Notes under the pieces: generated by a model
What the model saw: only the letters and a program-made list of their open reading frames with translations
Told to the model about the DNA's origin: nothing
Databases searched by the model: none
Position numbers and translations under genes: made by a program
Assembly (NCBI GenBank): GCA_964421495.1
Contig: CAYQXO010000100.1
Span: 1 to 10,795 of the forward strand
Length of the DNA: 10,795 nt
Direction of reading: 5' to 3'
Source of the DNA: CAJXOW01 sp964421495
Lineage (GTDB): Bacteria > Bacteroidota > Rhodothermia > Balneolales > Balneolaceae
Part shown: one piece after another, positions 6,899-10,795 of the stretch
How the letters are laid out: every line of letters begins with the position of its first letter
Position numbering within the stretch: position 1 is the stretch's first letter

Positions 6899-8110
6899 TT
6901 AAAATCGGTCGAAATCGTCAAACGGAGTACGCGGAGTGATATGCTTGGGTTGTCGTTCCTGCTTGTCGTTGTCATCGTCCTTTTTCTTACTCTTCTTTTT
7001 CTTTTTACTTTTTTTGCCGCTGTCCGATTTATTGCTTTTGCTCTTGCTGTATTTTTTACTGGAGCTTTTCTTTTTCGAGCTTTTTTTCTTCCTTTTCCGG
7101 AATTTCTTTTTCTTTTTGCTCTTATTTTTCTTCTTGCCGCCTTTCTTTTTGTTATTCTTCTTTTTGTTATCAAATTCCTTGATCGAAACCCGCGGTTGAA
7201 TAATACCACGCTCATGGCTCGGATCCGTCATGATCGGACGAAGCTCGGTGGCAATCCAGGTAGGGTGAAATTCATCCCTGGCTTCTCTCAACAAGACATA
7301 GGGGTTGGTATAACGGGCCGAGAAGTGAGTTATAACCAGTAATTTCGTCTTTGACTCATTAGCCACGCGTGCCGCATCACTGGCCGTGGAATGTCCCGTT
7401 TCTTCCGCTTTCTCTTTCAAGGTGCTTCCGAAAGTGGCCTCATGATAGAGAACGTTGGTATTTTTACCCAACTTGACGGCATTACGACAATATACCGTAT
7501 CCGTTACGTAGGCAAAACTATCTCCGGGACGCGGATGGCCGACGATTTCATGTGATTTGACCACGGTTCCGTCGTCGAGCGTTACGTCATTGCCGGCCTT
7601 GAGCTCCTTATACTGCCAGTCTTCGGAAATTCCCTGTCTTTGGGCCTTTTCGGCATCGACTTTGCCGGGTTTATCTTTTTCCTGCAGGCGGTAACCAACG
7701 CAAAATTTGGTATGGCTGAGAGGGCGCGCCTCCACGTAGAACTCTTCTTCATCCACTACCACTTCATGTTCAAATCCCTCTTCTTCCAATTCGACATAAT
7801 TGACGGGAAAAGTGATATCCACTTCCGCGAATTTAAAGTTGAACTCCACAAATTCTTTCAGGCCTTTGGGGCCCACTATTTTCAATTCCCTTTCCCTGCG
7901 TTGCAGCTGAAGGGTTGATAGCAGGCCGATTATTCCGGTATAGTGATCTATATCCAGATGGGAAATGAAGATACAATCAATTTTCGATCGCTTCATTCCC
8001 GCCTGAAGCATGCGCATTTGCGTATTTTCTCCACAGTCAAAAAGGTATATACTACCCTCTCTCGTGGTGGTGGGCGTTGCTGAGGCCACGCCTAAAGGCA
8101 CAATAATCAT
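6899..8110 (-). CDS. rnz: RNase Z (tRNA 3'-end endonuclease) with altered metal motif and lysine-rich tail
   Basis: A metallo-beta-lactamase-fold nuclease that cuts precursor tRNA after the discriminator base. Family marks: LGVASATPT at residues 6-14, LFDCGENTQ (23-31), SHLDIDH (50-56), the exosite-like GKVDAEKAQRQGI segment (149-161), PLSHTKFCVGYRL with H133, VTDT with D204, HEATF (223-227), GHSTASDAA with H240, and THFSARY with H262. The core, residues 1-314, is RNase Z length. Three oddities stand out. HxHxDH has Asp53 instead of the second His. The stretch between PT and LFDCG is about nine residues shorter than usual. Residues 315-403 form an 89-residue extension with about 39 lysines, then an acidic DDDND and an ITPRTPFDDFDRF end. 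The ATG at 8110 has a good AGGAG seven bases upstream. The gene sits between the two ABC half-transporters, 73 bases after one and 18 before the other. The fold is certain; whether it is a fully active tRNase Z is less so. Confidence 0.92.
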   Translation of the reverse strand: MIIVPLGVASATPTTTREGSIYLFDCGENTQMRMLQAGMKRSKIDCIFISHLDIDHYTGIIGLLSTLQLQRRERELKIVGPKGLKEFVEFNFKFAEVDITFPVNYVELEEEGFEHEVVVDEEEFYVEARPLSHTKFCVGYRLQEKDKPGKVDAEKAQRQGISEDWQYKELKAGNDVTLDDGTVVKSHEIVGHPRPGDSFAYVTDTVYCRNAVKLGKNTNVLYHEATFGSTLKEKAEETGHSTASDAARVANESKTKLLVITHFSARYTNPYVLLREARDEFHPTWIATELRPIMTDPSHERGIIQPRVSIKEFDNKKKNNKKKGGKKKNKSKKKKKFRKRKKKSSKKKSSSKKYSKSKSNKSDSGKKSKKKKKSKKKDDDNDKQERQPKHITPRTPFDDFDRF

Positions 8111-8117
8111 TTTCTGA

Positions 8118-8122
8118 CTCCT
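8118..8122 (-). promoter_or_regulatory. Strong Shine-Dalgarno of rnz
   Basis: Minus-strand AGGAG ends seven bases before the ATG at 8110. It is the clearest ribosome-binding site in the window and fixes the rnz start, which matters because the RNase Z N-terminus is unusually short. Most other genes here lack a comparable site. Confidence 0.8.
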
Positions 8123-8183
8123 ATTTTGTTTTTATTTACGGAAACATCTGCGTTCAAACAGATTACTATCTCGATTGTTAAAA

Positions 8184-9995
8184 CTATATTTCCGCTAATT
8201 CTTCTTCCAGTAATTGTTTGTTATACATTTCGTAGTATCTACCCTTTTCAGCGAGGAGGTCATCATGCGTACCAGACTCAACGATCCGTCCCTCCTCCAT
8301 ATAATAAATCTTATCTGCATCTTTAATAGTAGATATTCGATGGCTAATCATCAAGGTTGTTCGGTTCTCCAAATGATCGTATAAGTGCTGTAATATTGCA
8401 TCCTCTGTTTTCGTATCTACTGCACTTAACGAATCATCCATCACTAAAATTTTAGGATCTTTTATTAAAGCCCGTGCGATGGCCGTTCGCTGTTTTTGTC
8501 CACCGGACAGCGTAATACCTCGCTCGCCTAATATAGTCTCGAATTTTTTCTCAAATTCCAAAATATTATCACGCACCTGGGCCTGCTCTGCCGCCTCCTC
8601 GATTTCTTCCATACCGGCGTTATCCATACCAAATGCAATATTTTCCGCGATCGTATCCGAAAACAGGAAAGTGTCCTGCGGTACATAACCTATTTCCTGG
8701 CGAAGTACATCCAACGGAATTTTTCGAAAATCTATACCATCGATATAGATCGTTCCCTTATCGGGATCAAACAAACGGGGAATCAATTGGGTCAGTGTTG
8801 TTTTTCCGCTTCCGGTTCGACCCACAATTGCCGCTTTTTCTCCCGCTTTTATTTGCAAGTCGATATCCCTGAGCACATATTCGTCCGTATCCGGATACTT
8901 GAAACTGACCTGCTCAAAGGTGATATCTCCCTTGATGGAATCAATGTCGGGGTCGGTATGATCCTCATCCTTGATTTCGATCGGTTCATTCAGTATCCGC
9001 TCAATTCTTTTCCAGGAAGCCAGTGAACGCTGAAATCGATTCACAGTATATCCAAGGGAAGCCACCGGCCATGTCAAATATGCCACATAAATAACAAACT
9101 CTGCAATATTACCTATAGACAAGCCTCCGTTAATGACCATCTGCCCCCCTTTCCAAATCACTATTATTACTGAAATGCCGATCAACAAATTTAAAAGAGG
9201 ATGAAAGAGAGATTCCACCATGTCCAGCCGCAATTTTTTTCGGCGATAACTATCACTTTCCTGTTCGAAGCGACTCTGCTCATATGCTTCCCGATTGTAT
9301 GATTTTATCAGACGAATACTGGAAAAAGCTTCCTTTGCACGTCCCGCGATTTTGGAATATTGCTGTTGAATCTTGCGTGAATGACTGTATATATAACCGC
9401 TTATATAATAGGCAACAGCTGACAACAGGGGCAGCGGAAGCAAGGCCCAGAGGGTGAGCTCGGGACTTACAATAAGCATCATGGTGATAATAAAACTGAA
9501 CCTTGTCAACGTGTTGATGGTATACATAAAGGCAGGTCCGAAATACTCCCTGACCCGCACTACGTCTTCGGTAGCTCGAATATAGACATCTCCGGTATCC
9601 CGTTGACTGTAGAAGCGTTGAGGGAGGCGAACCAGCTTGTGGAACAGCTCATTGCGTATATCGTATTCAATTTTACGGGAGGTTACAATCAGTGTTTGGC
9701 GGGTAGCAAAGAGCAAGATGCCGTAAAGCGCGACGGCTCCCAGCAGAAAACCTGCATTCTTTGCCAATATGATGCTGGCTTCGCTTGAAAAAAGGACGGT
9801 AAAGAGGCTGTCGAATGGTTGGTCGATTCGGCCGCCCAAAGCTGAAATTTCGTCCATCGTTCGCCTGATGAAAATCGGTATCCAGACAAGAAAGAAGTTG
9901 GCAGCTGTTAAAAACAGGGTGCCTGCTACGATGGTCCATAGATATTTCTTAAAGTAGCGGTTTAGCGTGATTAGTGTCTGTAGGTTCATGCTCAT
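8184..9995 (-). CDS. ABC exporter half-transporter, degenerate-site subunit (Walker B Asp-Asp)
   Basis: A 603-residue half-transporter of the TM287/LmrC kind, with six membrane helices followed by an ATPase domain. Numbering is from the ATG at 9995. Hydrophobic stretches lie near 20-42, 76-98, 158-176, 180-203, 268-282 and 290-312. The nucleotide-binding domain starts near 356: A-loop Tyr367, Walker A GRTGSGKTT (392-400), Q-loop Gln440, canonical signature LSGGQ (496-500), Walker B ILVMDD (516-521) with Asp521 where the catalytic Glu should be, D-loop SAVD (524-527) and H-loop His552. The Glu-to-Asp change with an intact signature is the known pattern of the non-catalytic half of heterodimeric ABC exporters. 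The 5048-6880 protein has the complementary pattern. The frame opens further upstream to a TTG at 10019, but ATGs at 9995 and 9989 are better starts. All of these overlap the flavoprotein end (47 or 41 bases for the ATGs), which suggests translational coupling. Stop codon is TAG; no terminator before rnz. Confidence 0.93.
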   Translation of the reverse strand: MSMNLQTLITLNRYFKKYLWTIVAGTLFLTAANFFLVWIPIFIRRTMDEISALGGRIDQPFDSLFTVLFSSEASIILAKNAGFLLGAVALYGILLFATRQTLIVTSRKIEYDIRNELFHKLVRLPQRFYSQRDTGDVYIRATEDVVRVREYFGPAFMYTINTLTRFSFIITMMLIVSPELTLWALLPLPLLSAVAYYISGYIYSHSRKIQQQYSKIAGRAKEAFSSIRLIKSYNREAYEQSRFEQESDSYRRKKLRLDMVESLFHPLLNLLIGISVIIVIWKGGQMVINGGLSIGNIAEFVIYVAYLTWPVASLGYTVNRFQRSLASWKRIERILNEPIEIKDEDHTDPDIDSIKGDITFEQVSFKYPDTDEYVLRDIDLQIKAGEKAAIVGRTGSGKTTLTQLIPRLFDPDKGTIYIDGIDFRKIPLDVLRQEIGYVPQDTFLFSDTIAENIAFGMDNAGMEEIEEAAEQAQVRDNILEFEKKFETILGERGITLSGGQKQRTAIARALIKDPKILVMDDSLSAVDTKTEDAILQHLYDHLENRTTLMISHRISTIKDADKIYYMEEGRIVESGTHDDLLAEKGRYYEMYNKQLLEEELAEI

Positions 9996-10795
9996 ACTTT
10001 TCAATCCAGTGATTCGCAAGTTTCAGGCCCGACAAATAAGCCGCCTCAACGGTATCGCCGCCCAGATAGTCGCCTACAAGGGCCAATGGCGCCTCTTCCA
10101 TTTCCAACTCGATGAATGGATCATCCATCGGGTTTCTGGCCAGCATATATCTCCAATGGCTGGTTTCGACCCAATCGGGTTGGGCCGCCCAGTCACCGAG
10201 AATCTCGCCAAGACGATTCAGCATCAGGTTCGCAGTCGTATCCGGGTCATCTCGCTTGTGTTGCCTGGCAAAATCCGACTGTGAATGCAACACTAACGCC
10301 GTTTCCGGTGGATTATTACGTTTGGAAGACTCATTATAAGCCCACCACAGGCGATCATCCATGAATTCGATCCCTTTCCAGTCGGGCCGGTCTTGATCGC
10401 CATACCCCGCCATGACCGTCAAGGTTTGCGTATAATTGATCTCGTCAATATGCCGGATGATCCGTCGGGCGGCCGTCTCATTTTGTGCTGTCTGCAGCAC
10501 TGCATACGCTTGAGGAGCGGGTGAAGCCAATATGACGGCATCCACTTCGAGCAGATTGCTATCGGTCAGGTTGATCATCCAGGAGTGCTTCTTCGAACGA
10601 AATGATCCGATATGCGTTAAACCGCCCGCTTTCACCTCTGACCGTATATCTACCCAACGCGACAGGTATCGTGGTATTTCATTAATACCTTCGGGCACCA
10701 CGTAGTAGCTTTCAAACTCTTTATTCGGATTTTCGCGATACAGGTTAATTCCGTCGTACAAACCAAAATAATGGGTCCATTCCCTCACCATATCC
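9949..10795 (-). CDS. FAD-dependent amine-oxidase/renalase-like oxidoreductase, C-terminal part (5' end outside window)
   Basis: The visible 281 codons lack the N-terminal Rossmann FAD-binding motif, and the frame stays open to the right edge, so the first part of the gene lies outside. The C-terminus has the marks of NAD(P)/FAD-binding flavin amine-oxidase-like proteins of the renalase type: a VDAVILASPAPQAYAVL segment where such proteins close the FAD domain, WRYMLAR where relatives have WRYALP, and a C-terminal FAD-contact motif in PLALVGDYLGGDTVEAAYLSGLKLANHW. Substrate and reaction cannot be read from this; an oxidoreductase with bound FAD in the cytosol is the safe statement. The ATG at 10791 is internal and probably not the start, because the FAD fold would be missing. 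Its TAA stop at 9949 lies within the beginning of the ABC gene, so the two are probably transcribed together. Carotenoid or protoporphyrinogen-type oxidases are alternatives I consider less likely. Confidence 0.78.
   Translation of the reverse strand, partial: DMVREWTHYFGLYDGINLYRENPNKEFESYYVVPEGINEIPRYLSRWVDIRSEVKAGGLTHIGSFRSKKHSWMINLTDSNLLEVDAVILASPAPQAYAVLQTAQNETAARRIIRHIDEINYTQTLTVMAGYGDQDRPDWKGIEFMDDRLWWAYNESSKRNNPPETALVLHSQSDFARQHKRDDPDTTANLMLNRLGEILGDWAAQPDWVETSHWRYMLARNPMDDPFIELEMEEAPLALVGDYLGGDTVEAAYLSGLKLANHWIEKYEHEPTDTNHAKPLL

Noticed and set aside
6936..7199. Plus-strand Leu/Phe-rich open frame that looks like a membrane protein
   Set aside because: It is the antisense of the polylysine tail; CTT/TTT repeats give Leu/Phe by composition only.
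6877..7215. 112-codon Lys/Arg-rich open frame on the minus strand
   Set aside because: It is a shifted-frame reading of the purine-rich RNase Z tail; its basic composition follows from the AAG/AAA-rich DNA. The rnz frame continues from a recognisable core and has a good ribosome-binding site.
8123..8183. Terminator between the first ABC gene and rnz
   Set aside because: The best hairpin (ATCTG/CAGAT around an 8-base loop) is short and is not followed by a T run, so the genes are probably co-transcribed.

Overview
This window is chromosomal and bacterial, with every supported gene on the minus strand, so it is read from right to left. The proteins suggest the Bacteroidota / Rhodothermota / Balneolota side of the tree: the style of the RNase Z N-terminus, the nadB sequence, and mostly weak Shine-Dalgarno sequences. 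This placement comes from remembered family features, not from a search. I see no mobile element, CRISPR array, tRNA or rRNA.

Right block (10795 to 5048), probably one transcription unit. It begins with the C-terminal part of a renalase/amine-oxidase-like flavoprotein that runs off the right edge. Its end overlaps the first ABC exporter half-transporter (8184-9995). An RNase Z gene follows (rnz, 6899-8110), and 18 bases later a second ABC half-transporter (5048-6880). The two ABC proteins carry complementary nucleotide-binding-site defects. The first has LSGGQ but Asp instead of the catalytic Glu; the second has the catalytic Glu but LSMGQ. That is the pattern of a heterodimeric exporter such as TM287/288, here with rnz lying between the two subunit genes. 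The RNase Z is unusual in three ways: its HxHxDH metal motif reads HLDIDH, its N-terminal segment is short, and it has an 89-residue tail rich in lysine.

Middle (5047 to 4381). An AT-rich 218-base spacer precedes a 91-residue DUF883/ElaB-YqjD-like protein with one C-terminal membrane segment. This gene ends in a strong long-loop hairpin terminator.

Left block (4380 to 1). prfB (release factor 2) carries a textbook +1 programmed frameshift site: AGGGGG, then TAT CTT TGA C. nadB (L-aspartate oxidase, NAD synthesis) starts 17 bases inside the end of prfB and ends before a hairpin terminator. coaE (dephospho-CoA kinase) and fbp (class I fructose-1,6-bisphosphatase, cut by the left edge) follow. 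These four are housekeeping and cofactor genes.

The points most worth pursuing are the ABC-rnz-ABC arrangement, the altered RNase Z with its polybasic tail, and the rnz/ABC junction. At that junction a TAATG stop/start opens a nine-codon reading frame across the only plausible start (TTG) of the second ABC gene.
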